64,000 nucleotides of DNA from Oxyruncus cristatus (Eukaryota; Chordata; Aves; Passeriformes; Cotingidae): assembly GCA_013399855.1 (NCBI GenBank), contig VXAY01002814.1:2065912-2129911 (forward strand), read 5' to 3'. Each line of letters opens with the position of its first letter. Position 1 is the stretch's first letter. Shown piece after piece: positions 25,863 to 39,700 of this stretch. Both the position numbers and the translations under genes were made by a program. The notes under the pieces were generated by a model that saw nothing but the letters and a program-made list of their open reading frames with translations, searched no databases and was not told the DNA's origin.

Positions 25863-28800
25863 CTACAGAGAAACACAGAAATATGTGAATACTTTCTGGA
25901 ATTCGAAACAGTGAATCAAAGTAATTTTTATATATATTCTGACTTCTAGCATTCAGACCTCTTGACTCAGGACTACAAACTAATCTACTTCCACAAAAAT
26001 CAGTCAACAGAGCAGAAAGAATATAAAATATGAAATAGTTAATGTTTGTGCTCTATGCTTGCAAAGCACTGCTAAAGTGTTTAAGAAAACCTTGGCAAAT
26101 GCTGATGAAAAACAGCTTAGAAGAAAGGTCAAACCACTAAGCTGAGAGTTGGAGAACAAGGAGATAAAAAGAATTGCAAAGCAAACTCTGATTTCTGGTT
26201 TCTAGATGGTAGCCTACAAAGCTGGCTTAGAGTACAAAACCTTATCTGCTGATTCTATTAGGGGCATAAATCTAGCCTGCAAAACAAATAAAACTAAACA
26301 AACAAAAAACAGGAGGAACAAATCCTGAAACACAAGGAAGCACTACACTAGTTTATGGAAGAAATTCCAAAAGAAATTTTAACATACACCAGGGAAAGAA
26401 AATGCCTGTTTTCAGGGACTAAAAGGATACACAGGGTAAATGATCCCAGGAAAGTGGACATCACAAAAGTGAGGCAACCCATTACAGGTGGTTTTGAAGC
26501 AATCAGTTTGTGGTTGCTGGAAGCCCCTCCTGCCCAGCTCCTTGTATCCAGGTGCTGCCCTTCTAGAAAGGGTCCCATGTTGGACAAAACCCTCACCACA
26601 TGCACGACAGAACAGCCTGTCAGTTTTTAGCACACGACAACTTGCAATTGATATCGTAGTGTTTTTACAGCATCTAATAAGCTGCTTAAACAGTGATTAT
26701 TTAGCTTGATAGTTCATCCCACATTATAGGAAGTAACATTTAGTGTGCAATGGAGAGATATCTACCACAGACTGAGGAGAGAAGCTGATGTCCCACAATA
26801 ATGGGTGATAAGCAGATTCCCTGACAAACCACAGCTCTTTCTAAAAAAGGTATAGAGGGAGCAAACACAAACACAACCACCACCCTGACAGAAATGAGCA
26901 TACAGGTAATTCAGAATTAATTCTGTATCCTGCTAAAGAATTTGAAAGGAGATCTGAGATCGTGTATAGTCTATTGCATGATTCTTATATAAAAGCAAGC
27001 AGACATTAGTTTACCATTAAACGTAGATTCGTCTGGTAAATTAACTTGATAAAAGTCAGACACTAAATTGAAATCAGGCACCCATTACTGTTGAAAATAT
27101 TTCCAAAAGAAGAAGTTAGGGCAGTTTTTTTTATTTTTAAATTTTCTTTATTCCACCTTGAAAAGTTCACCATCACTGTAAAGTGAACACCGAGAACTGG
27201 TCTCAGGTCTGAAAGACACCTGGAGGTGTCCCCTACTTGTAATCACTCGAAAAAAAGCTGGCTAACAGCTGTGCTCCCCTGCCAGTGAGAAAGCAGTTGT
27301 TTACATGGTCAGTCATTCTGCATGTGTTGCTCGTCCCCACAGTGGCACAGATACCAAATCCCACAGGCACACCTCTGGGGGCACCAAGGACATCCCTGTC
27401 CTCCTCCTCTTTGTTAAGCTGATTAAAACTTGCTGGAAAACTCAATAAATCCATATTTGTACTAAACCCAAGCTGCTTTAAAGAACGAGCACCTCTCCCC
27501 ATCAGCAGCTGGGCAGTGACAGTGCTGCCTGCAGGAAGGCCAGGCTCTGCCATTTTCTGCCCACTGCTGCCACCTTTGTCACCACTTGGCCTCTCCAGCA
27601 AAAGACCCAGTGGTATTTGGGCATTTCCAAAAGAAAACACTAAGTACCACAGATTACCATGAATCACATTTCTCTCCATTTTCTGTCTCTAAAGAATACA
27701 ATACCTCGTTTTTAGAAACTGGAGGGTGTCAGAGCTCTCAATTCTAGTGAGAGGACAGAGACTTGAAATGCCAAATAGCCATGTTTTTAACTACAGAAAC
27801 TGCTTTACAGTATCAGCTATAGAGCCAAAGTAATTCTGTTAGCTGAAAACAAGAGAGAAAGTGAAATTATTTGTTTTACAAGGCTACTGCTTTGGTGTTC
27901 TGTCTAGAAATGGCAAGGTGAAAGTAGAAAGGAAAAGGTGTTTAGAACCACTATTAAATTCATGACTATTAAAAAGCTTTTGTTGATTCTTGCGGATTTT
28001 CAGCTGTAATCACTGCTAATTATTAATAAGCTGCTTAAATATTAAGTAAAAACTATTAAATATAATTACCTTGTTCTGGGTTTATATTTTCTTACAAAGC
28101 AATAAAAATACTGTAATCTCAGTTTGCCAAAGCAGCCCCATTACATTTTTTGCAGTCCTTATCTCGCTAATAAGACTTCAAATCTTATTCTGATATTTTT
28201 TTCAGCTTCCAAACACATAAAGTGCATTTAAAACACTATCACGTGCAATGATAATTGGTTTCTTTTGATCCTAAAGGAAGCAAAGACTAATGCAAATATT
28301 GATGAAATGAGTTACAGTATAGTTTATGAGCTTAAATAACCAAGAATAGAAATCCTCATGCACTGGCCAACAGCAGCACTCACCCTGGGCTTGCACCCTG
28401 GTTGTGTTTCTGTTAGAATGCCAAGTCAATGCAAAGAAACAGCTACTATTACAAACTTAAAAAAAATTTGCTATTTAAATCCTCTGGTATTTATTAAAAG
28501 CAGGAATGATACGGTAAATATAACACACTCTGAAAACACCATCTCGGAAACAGCTAGGTCTAGTCCTTTGGGTAGTAAGGAAATGGAGAAGTATCTCTGT
28601 TTCAACTGATCTCAGACAAGTTTATTCAAAGCCAACATCCCGCAGACAAGACAGATGTTTTAGACTTCATGAAGATTTCTTCCCGTTGCTTTGTTCAGAT
28701 GAGCGAGCATACAGAGCAATCACACTACTTTCGAGAGAAAAATCAGAGATTCTTCTGCAACTGGAGCTACTATCAGACTTTGTAGTTGCTACTCCTTTAG

Positions 28801-31800
28801 GTTTTGGAAATTAAATATGTATACAACGCACATATATGATTATTTCCATACATGCATAAAAATAACCAACGAAGTTTGAGCCACATTCAGAAGTGGTGAT
28901 ATATCTACCCATGCCTTTGGCTGAAACTGTAGGGTAAGTTATATCACATAATGGAATTTTCCTACATTTCTGCCTGAAAAGCACAGATCCTCAAGAAAAG
29001 CTAGTCATCTAGTCACCTAGTCCATTTAAAAAGAAGCTGCTATTGCTCTGCCCATGTAATTTTAAAAACATATTAAGGAGACAGCACATGAAAGACAAGC
29101 AGACAGCAGCACAACAACAGTAGAGGAAAACAAGTCAACGTGGTCCAACGCATCCCTCATTCCCAGTGAAAGGCTCATTTGATGACTGAGCTGTTGCACA
29201 GTCAACATTTTCATTATGCAATCAATAGCTAGGCCAGACCTTCTGGACATGTGTGTCACCAATGGTCCTCTCAGCAAGGCAAACTTCAGCAGCTGCTTGT
29301 CAGAGGAAGCTCCTATTCCAGACTCACGTCTGCCCTTTGTGTCCCCCTTTGGCACACACTCCTCCAAATAATACATGACCAACTTGTGAGGAATACAACA
29401 ATTCAGACACAGGTGAAAAGTATAGATTAAAATTATTCTGAAAATCTTAAAAGAAAACCTACAAATTCATTTTTAAAAAGCATAAAAGTGTCACTGGACA
29501 TGAAGTTATGCCATTTTTGCTAGAATGCATTTTTCCACACACACAGAAAAAACTGGGAAAAAAAAAGAGTCTTAAAAGTTACCACTTTCAGAGGTGCCCT
29601 GTCTATCAAATCCATGCTGGCATTACTCAGCCAGCTGTATCTGTACATACTCATGCTGGTCACTGCTGGCTGCACAGAGTTCCTTTAAGGTCTCCAGCAG
29701 CTGCAAGGTTAAGGCGGCAGCAGAGGTTTCTGTCCCCAGAGATCACAGTTTGATGGAGGGCTGAGTATCACCACAGAAACCAACTACAAAAACAGTCTAC
29801 GGGCTCCTGCCCCGTTACTCTGGTAAAGCAATTTGTACTACGTCAAAGGCAAGGACACAAATGCTGAAAACTGATCAAAGTAAATGCTGCTGTTAAAGTA
29901 CCATTTTGTTTTGCTGACTTCAAGGCATCAAATCACAGGCTCTGTGTTTTGTTCTAAAAAGATGAAAGTTAAGTGCCAAGGATTTGTAAGGTTGAATTAA
30001 CTATTCCATCATGAAGACCTTCAGATAAATTCATAGCACATTTTCCAAAACAGTCATTACAAATTTGTGCTAATAAGCCAGGACAAAATATGCTGTGTTG
30101 TATTGAATTACACTGCCTAGGCTTGGACAGCTGTTCTCCACAAAAGAAGAAAAGAATTTTGACTCTCAGATCACATAAGCACATTTTCTGACTTACAAGT
30201 GATGCACTAAAGATAGATTTATGACAACTCATTACTCTGCTGCAAAGATTAAATTAACTCATTCAAAGCAGGCAAAATTTAAAGCAGAAATCTGAAAATT
30301 TATACCTATCCTTGCCCTAAGTGTTCTCACTCTTATTGTTGATATAATATTTATAGGACATAATTTATCCTAGCATTGTAACAGTCAAAGAAATTAGTAT
30401 GAAGAAACGTAGCTTCACCGTTTACTCATGTCTATTAATCAATATAGGAGGTTTAGAATTTCCCCTGAAATTCACTTGAAAAAATATCATGTTGATACAT
30501 TGGCCGTAACAGAATTCAGTCAAGGATTAATCCATGAATCCACCTCAAGTGGTGGGATCTAGTACTGCACCACTTTTCAGAAGTTTATCAATTACTCCGG
30601 GAAGGATCCTCTGGTCAATTTTTTTTATTTTTATGAGAAAAGTAAAGAAAAGATGTTTTCTTTAAACAGAGACTGTGAATTCAAAATGGAATTCACTGTT
30701 TCTTCCTCACCCTCGTATTTTTGCTATGCTCACTGAATATTGTGTTACAAATGTGATACCAAGCCAGCTATAGTAGATCACAATGTCCAGCTTTCAGGAG
30801 CCAACAGTTGCCAAGACAGAGTTCACTGATTTTTCCAAGAAACGTAAAATATGTTCACGTGGTGTTACTGCTTGAAGGTAGTTTTGATCGAAGGGTTACA
30901 TATTTGCACTCTTAAATCAAATGAGTGTATAAGCATCCTATAAGCACAGGAGACCCCACTGTTTCCCTTCTGGGAAGGTTCTCCAATGCAGGTTCTTTAT
31001 TCAGAGAGAGCAAGCACCTATTTTTTCGAAAACTCACCCCAGCAACGAGAAGGAAGATCTTCAAAAACAGTATCAGAGAAACAAGTAAGTCTAGGAAAAC
31101 TGCAGTGCCATTAAAAACAAGTCCTCATACCCCCAGACAGTTACTTTTTCTCCCACAGAACTTAACACTGTGCCCCCTTCACAGCCCTTGTCACAAACAA
31201 GCTATGCTTTCTTCTCTCTGCCAGGCAAGCACTAATGGATCTGTCCCTTTGGGAGAGAGCAGCAGGGCTGCAGCGCATGGGACAGGAGGGAAGAAAAGAC
31301 CTTTTCTTTTTGCACTACTGCCAGGATGAGGCATGACTCAGTCCCCAGGGAATGGGTCCCTCATAGCATTCACCAGGTACATGGGGGACTGAAGTTTACT
31401 TCCAAAGCTCTCATAACACTGTAATTCTAAAATCAACCCTTTGTTTACTTTATCCTAAATATATGATTGCAAATGGATTGGCATTGCTTGGACCTTCTCC
31501 CCCACACGGTACTGGGAGAATCAGATTGACTAAACAGCAGTTACAGCTCAGTTGTAAAAATCATGGGAAAGATTCACCCCTGGCATAATTCCACTGAAGC
31601 TACTGGCATTAAACCAGAGACTGATGTGGTCCCATACATTATTTCATTTAAAAAAAAGAATACTATTGCACAATCTGTTGACTGTTATGATCTACCACCC
31701 AGACTGGAAACCTCCAGTGCCAAAGTGGCTGGATGGGTCCATCAAAATGAAGAAAAGAGAACAGAAAGGTTGATAAGGACTACCCAACTATAATCTATGG

Positions 31801-33027
31801 CCCATTGCACTCTTTTCTTTAAGAACTACTGTCAAAAATCTTTGATCAAAAGATGTTTGAGATTTTCTTTTTTTTTTTTCCTCCCTATTTGTTCTGCAAC
31901 AGGGCTAAAGGTCAGGGTGTGCTGGGCTAGACACAAAGAGCTTAAAAATCAAGTCCTGCAGCATGTGCACATGCTATTAACAAACTATTCTGAATAATGC
32001 ATGATGTTCCCAGAGGCCTCTTTAAAATGAAGACACATTATTAATGATTCAGAGGAGAAATGGCAGCCCCAAAGCATGTGTTCAAAGGCAAAACTAAGCA
32101 AAGCTCCCTTCGCCTTCAGCGAGGATGAAGCACCACTCCTGAGTTTGGTACCTGTTGTATTCAGAGCCATTTTTAATGAAGATCTAAAGTTTACCATCAG
32201 AACCAGCTTGAAAACTCACCTGTCCATCCACTGACACAGAAGCTGTATCCAACAGCCAGATGAGAAAGAGTCCATTATTAGAATAAAAACCTAAGAGCTT
32301 GCAGCATATGCAAAAATTAACTGTAGCGCCATGGTTCAGTCAACAGAAAGCCCACGCCTAACACTGCAACACTGGGACCACTTTGCCCATCCTGCCTGTG
32401 ACCTGAACTAGATGCTCAGGCTCCCAAAGATTAAGTGAAACCATTTGTGCCATCTGCCCTTCTACAAAGCAGCCTGGCTTCCCAGCACTTCAACCCTAAA
32501 AACACAATGTTTCACTCAGCTTTGCATAAATCAGTAGATGTCAATACCATTCACATGGCATATAATGAATCCTGAGGGGACAGTCCTCCTTTTATACATT
32601 TTGTGGGAAAATTTATTTTTGGCTTTAGAACTGTTTAAGGGCACACGATCCATTCCTGTGAGCCACAAGTACAGCATCTTCCTTACTGTTGCTAGTGGGC
32701 TACTCAAAAAATGGTATCACATCAGCCTAAGTTTTGCTTTAACAATTAATGTAACTCATGCAAAACCAGAACAACTTCCCTGGCAATATCCTGTTCTACA
32801 CTTACGTGGACATCTTTGCAGATCTAAGCTTTTCCTTGGTTCACCGGCTGGGCTGCAAAGTTTAATTTTATATTCCTCTTCCCTTCTCCCATCCCTCCAT
32901 CTGAGCAAATCTACACACAGTTTTCCAGGTAAGCACAAGTTTCCACTGCCTGCATTTTCAGCAAGTTAGAAAGGTGCTAGCCACCCAGCCAGAAATTATA
33001 TAGTGTATCACTACAGTAGAAAACGGT

Positions 33028-33973
33028 ATCTACATCCAATATGGTACCAATGGAAGCCTATTCAACCTAAGGCGACTGAAGGCCCACACTAAGACTTTAA
33101 ATCATCTCGTCCGTGAGCTGCTTTTTGCTGACGATGCCACCCTGGTTGCCCACACAGAAGCAGTCCTGCAGCATTTAACATCCTGCTTTGCAGAGGTTGC
33201 TGAGCTTTTTGGGCTGGAAGTCAGCCTGAAGAAGACAGAAGGTTTCTACCAACCTGCACCTCAGGAAGTCTTTCATCATCCCCATATCATCATTGGTGAA
33301 TCAGAGCTCAAGTCAGTGCAGCAGTTTACTTACTTGGGAAGCATCATCTCCTTGGATGGTAAAATTGACAAAGAGATAGACAACAGGCTAGTGAAGGCAT
33401 ATAGTGCTTTCAGGAGACTCCGTAAAAGAGTCTGGTGTAAAACACCTGAAGAACAGCACAAAGATTAGTGTTTACAGAGCCGTTGTTTTGTCTACTCTTT
33501 TGTATGGGTCCAAATCATGCGTCATCTACCGCCACCACTTGTAACTCTTAGAACACTTCCATCAGCGCTGCCTCCACACAATCCCAAACATCCACTGGAC
33601 TGACAAAGTGACCAATGTGTCTGTTCCTGAACAGGCAGCGGTCACGAGTATTGAGGCCATGCTGCTGAGAACGCAGCTGCCTTGGGCAGGGCACGTCTCC
33701 AGGATGGAGGACCACCGCCTCCCCAAGACTGTGCTCTATGGCGAACTCGCCACTGGCTGCCGCAAGAGAGGAGCCCCGAGGAGGAGATACAAGGACTCCC
33801 TGAAACAACATCTCAGCCTCGGCCATATCAACCACCATAACTGGTCTACTCTGGCCTCCAATCAGGAGGCATGGAGACACACTATTTATAACACTGCTGC
33901 TTCTTTTGAGATCACCCGCAGAATCATTTCTGAGGAGAAAAGACAACAGAATTTCCAAATCTCAATAGCTTAA
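33028..33973 (+). mobile_element. Non-LTR retrotransposon remnant (reverse transcriptase C-terminal half)
   Basis: Degenerate coding remnant of a LINE-type polymerase, antisense to TGFBR3. From 33028 one frame reads through NGSLFNLRRLKAHTK to the catalytic FADD box (33124-33135), then LKKTEGFYQPAP and FTYLGSIISLDGKIDKEI, and stops at TAG 33466-33468. A +1 shift between about 33447 and 33462 restores the frame from 33452 (KISVYRAVVLSTLLYGS). That frame is broken once by TAA at 33542-33544, then runs VTSIEAMLLRTQLPWAGHVS, MEDHRLPKTVLYGE, RRRYKDSLK to a stop ending at 33973. The endonuclease and early RT motifs are missing (5' truncation), and the C-terminal zinc finger seen in the sister copies is absent. 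The exact clade (RTE-like or another) is inference. Not functional. Confidence 0.9.
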
Positions 33974-36177
33974 CACCATACTTTCTACTGTTTCACAAGC
34001 TGCAGGTGAGGAAGGGGAGGAGGCTGAGATAACAGGGCTTCAGAAAGAAAGAAAATATTACAAACAATCATGAAAAAGATGACAGACCACAGGACAAAGG
34101 ACATTTGAAAGCCCCAACATACAAAACAATTTAGTCCTCACAGGTTTTGCAGCTAGACAACACAAAGAGCCAGACGACTGGGAAAAAGAAACATCATTGT
34201 ACAGGTGTTTTTTAAAGAAGCACTGTCACATAGGTAAGTGCAAAATGAAAAGTTCACATCCTGATTAGACATGCAAAACTAAATTCTTGCCTTCCAAGCC
34301 AGAGCAAAGAATAGTACATGTGCATGAGTCATAAATAACTGAAAACCAGCAACAGCAGCAGATTTAGTTTTGTTTACTTTGTTGTCCATAATCCACCAGC
34401 CCAAGTAAGAGTCGGTGCAAATGTGTATCTTAACACATATGCTCACAAATAGTATTAGAAATTAAATACAAAGGAAACTGGTTTCAGAAGATTAAAAGTA
34501 ACTGTAACCAATGTTGTCTCTCTACTCCCCTGGGCAGGTCTTCTGTCTTCCCAAATTTTCTCTTATTTTCAAACTTCAAAAAGTAATCAGAACTTTTAGT
34601 CTCTGTAAAACCGAAACAGTATTTGGGTAATATTTCAAATAATGAATTTATGATATTGACTACACAGAAAATACGATCTAAAACACAAAAACCCTAAGGA
34701 ACTAAATTTTCTATTTAATCAGGCCTAGTCATATAAGTAACACTACTCATACCTCTATATAATTGCAGAATCAATACCATGAAAACTGACAAAATACTCC
34801 AGAAGACACTTGTGATGCTATCCAGTATTTTCTTGCATAATGACACCATTCTGTGTGCTTCATATCTGCACTGTCTTGCTGATTCTTGCTTGAAAACAGG
34901 TTTACTGAACAAAATACTGGCTTGCATGTAGATTTTCCACATCGATTTAGGTGCATTTTCAGTGCCCAATTTGCTCCATAGCAAGTTTCACTTGAAACCC
35001 AACTAGTGAACGAAAGAATGCATGTTCCAATGCTCTATTCTGAAGACACACTTACAAAGTAAGTACCACTGTGCAGAGTTCTCTGCAAAACCAGTGTCAT
35101 ACAGAGTCACCTTTCCCAAGAGGCCTCAAAACCCCATTTACATATTCACAGGCACTAGCACATCATGTCCATGCAGAAGAAATGAACACTTGAGAGATGA
35201 TGGAACAGTGAGCCAGAATTTCAAACAGTCTTCAGCGTAAGACAGAGTAGTTTATCTCCAGAAAGGTGACAACTTTTAATACTTTTCCCTCACTAATGAC
35301 ATTTGAGTCATTACCAATATTACCTCTCATCTAGAAACACTATAGCCACCATCATGACTATTACATACAGCATGAGCTACACTCATAATAAAAGTATTTA
35401 TTTAAATTTCCATGGCAATTGTTAAAGAGACAGGATCAGCTACGAATTACCAGTAATTCCTTCAAACTTTTTCACGCAATTTAATTTTCAGATGTTTGTA
35501 CCTCACGGTGGTGCTATTTTCGCATCTTCTCCTTTAAATAAAAGGCTATCCTACTGCAAAAGTAGGGTGTTTTTCACAGTGAAATTAAAAGACTCTTGTA
35601 GAGAAACAGAAACTTGAGTGTTATCAAAGTGTTATCAAAAGCAAGATCTACATAAAAACACCCAACCAATTAAAACATTTTTCTTCTGTCTTGCCACTGC
35701 ATGGTTTGACTTCTCAGCTGATACAGGAACATGGTTGTCAGGCACAGCAAGCTCCACATAACTTACGTCAGAAATTTTCACATTTTGGGAGGCTGAAGGA
35801 GAAGGACTTCATTAATTCCAGCTTTTGGTTCGAACAGGTGCTCTAGAGAACAACATAAATACGACCACTCATGACAAGCTCCCACATCACACACACTACA
35901 CACACATGTATGAGCCCAAGCTCATGAACCTGACTATGGGGTTTGTGATATAAACAGACTCTGGGAAATTTCATCACTTCCTTAATTATCTTTTCTTGGG
36001 GAAAGTAACTACAGACAAAGCAGTAATTTATAAATACTCTAAGGCATGTCAGATAGAAGTTTTGAAGGAACTGGAGACCACAAATGTCAATCACGGTTTA
36101 TGATCAAGAAGCAACACACTTCCATCTGCCTGAAAGAACGTGAGAGCCCATGTGCACAGCGTGCTTACACACACTCC

Positions 36178-36193
36178 AGAGAGAGAGAGAGAG
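36178..36193. repeat. (GA)n microsatellite
   Basis: Eight AG units, intronic. Confidence 0.9.
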
Positions 36194-36776
36194 GAAGAAC
36201 AGCACCAGCGGCCCACTTGCTCTCTACAATCCTGCAACAGCACATCAGTACCTGTGGGCAGTTGCAGCAGAGGAAAACAAGAGTCCAATTTTCAGCTTCC
36301 AACAGGACATTTTAAACAGCAGTCAGCAAAAACCAAAAACTGCAAAAACTGTGAGCAGTCAGAAAATTCCTTCTGACATTTTTCCTTCTGAACCCGTTTG
36401 CCTTTTGTGGTAGGCCTTGGCATGGCTTCAGACACTGCTCCACACAGCTCTCTGAACTGAGAACAGGGCCCACTTTCTGCACACAGCAAACAGCCCCATT
36501 TATAAAAATAAAAAATACCGAGGGTTTGCACAGCACTTTCCAAGTCATGAGATGTCACTGCTGCCACTTTAAGGGCAGACACGCATCAAGCCATGCTCCT
36601 GCAGGACACCCAGCTCTGTACAAACAGGCTCCTCTGGCCAACACAGCACTTCCTCTGGCAGTTCTGGAGGGCAGAATTTGAAATGATTGCCAAATCCAAT
36701 GACCAGCAAATTCTGAGCCGGCTAAAAACAACCCACAGGACCGCAGTCCATACAAACAAAATGAAAAAGCCACATT

Positions 36777-36790
36777 AAAAAAAAAAAAAA
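36777..36790. repeat. poly-A run
   Basis: Fourteen consecutive A, intronic. No retrotransposon body was recognised upstream of it. Confidence 0.9.
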
Positions 36791-39700
36791 GGATTTTATG
36801 CAAGCACAGATGCCTCAAATGCTAACAAAGAGAAGAGGGGGAAGTGTGTTGTGAGGGCTTTTAAAAAACAAGCATACTCCACTTCTTAAAGACATAGGAA
36901 TGTCATGTTCACCAATCAAGGCAATTAAAACACAGTGTCATTTTAGTGTATCAGCTGCATGGGAGTTGCAGCTTTCAGCAGACATGGCGTTATCTGAGAC
37001 AGACATTGAATGATTACAATTTCTGTGGAGTATTCTGCCAGTATCTTTTTAGCTTTACAAGGTCTGTTGTGCTTCATTTCTGATTCAGTCCAGTACTCCA
37101 GCCCAGAAAAGGCTCTTGGGCAAGGCTGTGTACAAAGGGAGTAACAGCAGCCTGCAAAACAACCGTGGTAAGCCAGTGGAGCTACCACAGGCAGTACGGC
37201 AAGCTTTGGAAAATACCCAGGATCAGAGATGCATGTGATGAGGAACTACTGCTTTCCAAGCAACAAATACAGGGTGTTCCTGGAGTATGCCTGCCACAGC
37301 GTCACTCACAACTTGACTCTGAGACTTCCCTGGCACAGAGCACTGGTGGAAGCAGTAATTCATCTGGACTTTCTGTTCTTGATCTGATGTGACACCGTTC
37401 CCTCACAAAATACCATGCAAGAAAATTGCAATAAAAAGCAGCAGTCAACCTCAAATTTGACACAGAGGTTTGCAGGTGGTCAAACTCATTTTCTACTGTT
37501 ACTCTGAAAGTCCTGTTTGGACTGATAATACTGCCTCTGCACAACTTCATGAGCCACAGATCATCAAGGAACAAGCAGTAACAGGGTGAAGCGAGCAACC
37601 TGACCTTGATGGGCTCAAAAAAGAGGAGAGCTGGCCAAGTGAAGAGGCTGAAGCTTCAAAACCTCTCAACATACTGGCATTGAAACTTGGGAGTCTGCTG
37701 CCATAGCTAGAGATCCACTACTGCTGCCAAGCTGAGGTGATCAAAAAGTACAGAGGCAGGAACAGCAAACCACCCTTGCAATGTTTGGACCCCGTCTGTA
37801 CCTTGGCAGAGGCAAAGTGCTCTGTTTTATTTCTCAAAGCTTCTTCTAAAGTAGCAACTATTTTTCTTCAAAGCAAAGGCTTCTTGACCTACCAGAAATA
37901 CTACATACACCCATATGCAGCAGTGTAGACCTATTCAAACAAATGAACAGGTAACAAAAACCTCACTAACTCCAGCTGTCAAATAACAAACCTTGAATTC
38001 CCTTCCTGCCTGCTGTCAGCACAAGACCTCCAGGCCCCCTCTGACCATGGCACTACTGCCACAGGTCAGCATTTTTAAAATACGCCCAGAAAGTGGCCCC
38101 CTTATCCGAGCTGAATCTCAAGGCTGTTCCTGGATCTCTGGATGCCTGAGCATGAAACAAAACATTTTTCCCTGACATAGCCTTGGGTAAAGCTGTTGTG
38201 GTATTAAACTTCTGAAAACAGTTAAAACAAACACACTGGGAAACACAGTAAATACCTAGAATAATAGGCAAAATGAACTAGGTTTTCATTACCCTCATCA
38301 CCCAGATCTTCATAGTTCTAAAATCCAAAAACACTGTGACACAGAAGAATTATCCTGAATTCAGGATACTCTGGAAGTCATAATGAAGAAATACATTATT
38401 AGGTGACTGTTTCAGAGTCCTTCCCTGTCCCATTTTTTCAGCTTAGAGGATCTCTTCAGAAAGTATTTAAATAGTGGACTGAAATAATTTTGCCCATCAG
38501 TTTACAACTTCTAAGTGGGTCAGCTCAGGTACCTGAGATACCTCACTAGCAAATATCAGGCTAATTATAATTAACCTGCTCCAGGAACTAACATCAGGTT
38601 TACTCTCAAAGGAAATTTTTTTTAAAATTAGTATTAAATTGTTGCCAAGTAACACTGATCAAAGAGCAGAGAAAAAGGTCTGTCAAATTATTACAGCCTT
38701 AGTGGCATTACTCAAAATTATAAAAAATAAAGACAAGTCCTTGGTTTTCCTGCCATCATTTCACGTAACACATGTTAAACATCTGTATCAGGCATAACAT
38801 CTTAAAGGTTTTGAGGATGAGGATGTCAACGAAAACAATAGTGAATCCATTGCCAGGAACTCTGATTCCATGTATTCATATGTATTCAATCCTAAGTATT
38901 CACATGAGATTAATTTTATATGCCCCTCCTTCCCCACTCTAACTATTTCAATTGTGACTGTGTGCCTGAAGCAGCTCAGGGAAACTGAACCAACAGGCAT
39001 AATTAAAGAATCCTTCATTAACTTAGGACTTGATAATATACCTACGGAGTGACTTCCATCTTAAAATTTTTACGTCTTTCTATACACATTTTTCTGGTGC
39101 AAATCCCTAGACTTTCCAAGTGCCTCTGCAAAAACTAATTCTTTCTCAGAACAACCAGCTCCATGAGAAAGCAACTGTCTCCTTTCTAAAAACTGGGAAA
39201 CTGAAGCGGTTAAGATACCCAAAGCCGAAGAGAAAGTTATTGTAAGAGTTCAGTAGTTCCTGGCATTCAGCTGAGACCCAGATCAGCACAGAAATGCACA
39301 CACGCACTCACTTCCCCAGGAATATTTGATCAAATAAAACAAACAGAAAAGGCTTGCATTTCTCATGCCAAGTTCAATATAAACACTTGAGGCTATTACA
39401 TGCACCCGTATTCTATTTCCTATGATAAAGCATGGCCAAATATGAATTGTGATAAAAGACATTTCTAAGAAATACTTGAAAGAGATCGGAACTTCGGGGG
39501 TTCTTACTTGAAGAAAGTGTCTTCCCAGTTTGAACATATGAGATGTCACCCCAACAGGGATTAACGAAGTAAAATACAAACAAATTCCTTGAAGATCATA
39601 GATATGATTACAGCATTTCATGATGCTGTAATGATCATGATCTGTTAACCTTATGTTTAACAGATTTCAACCTTAACATGAAAGTGTTAAATTACTGATT

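Noticed and set aside
25585..26007. Minus-strand open frame of 140 codons
   Set aside because: It crosses the splice sites of the TGFBR3 exon in the wrong frame; the homologous frame is different.
33028..33973. A host or captured functional reverse transcriptase gene
   Set aside because: Frameshift, in-frame stop, missing N-terminal half and missing C-terminal finger; it is a fossil.
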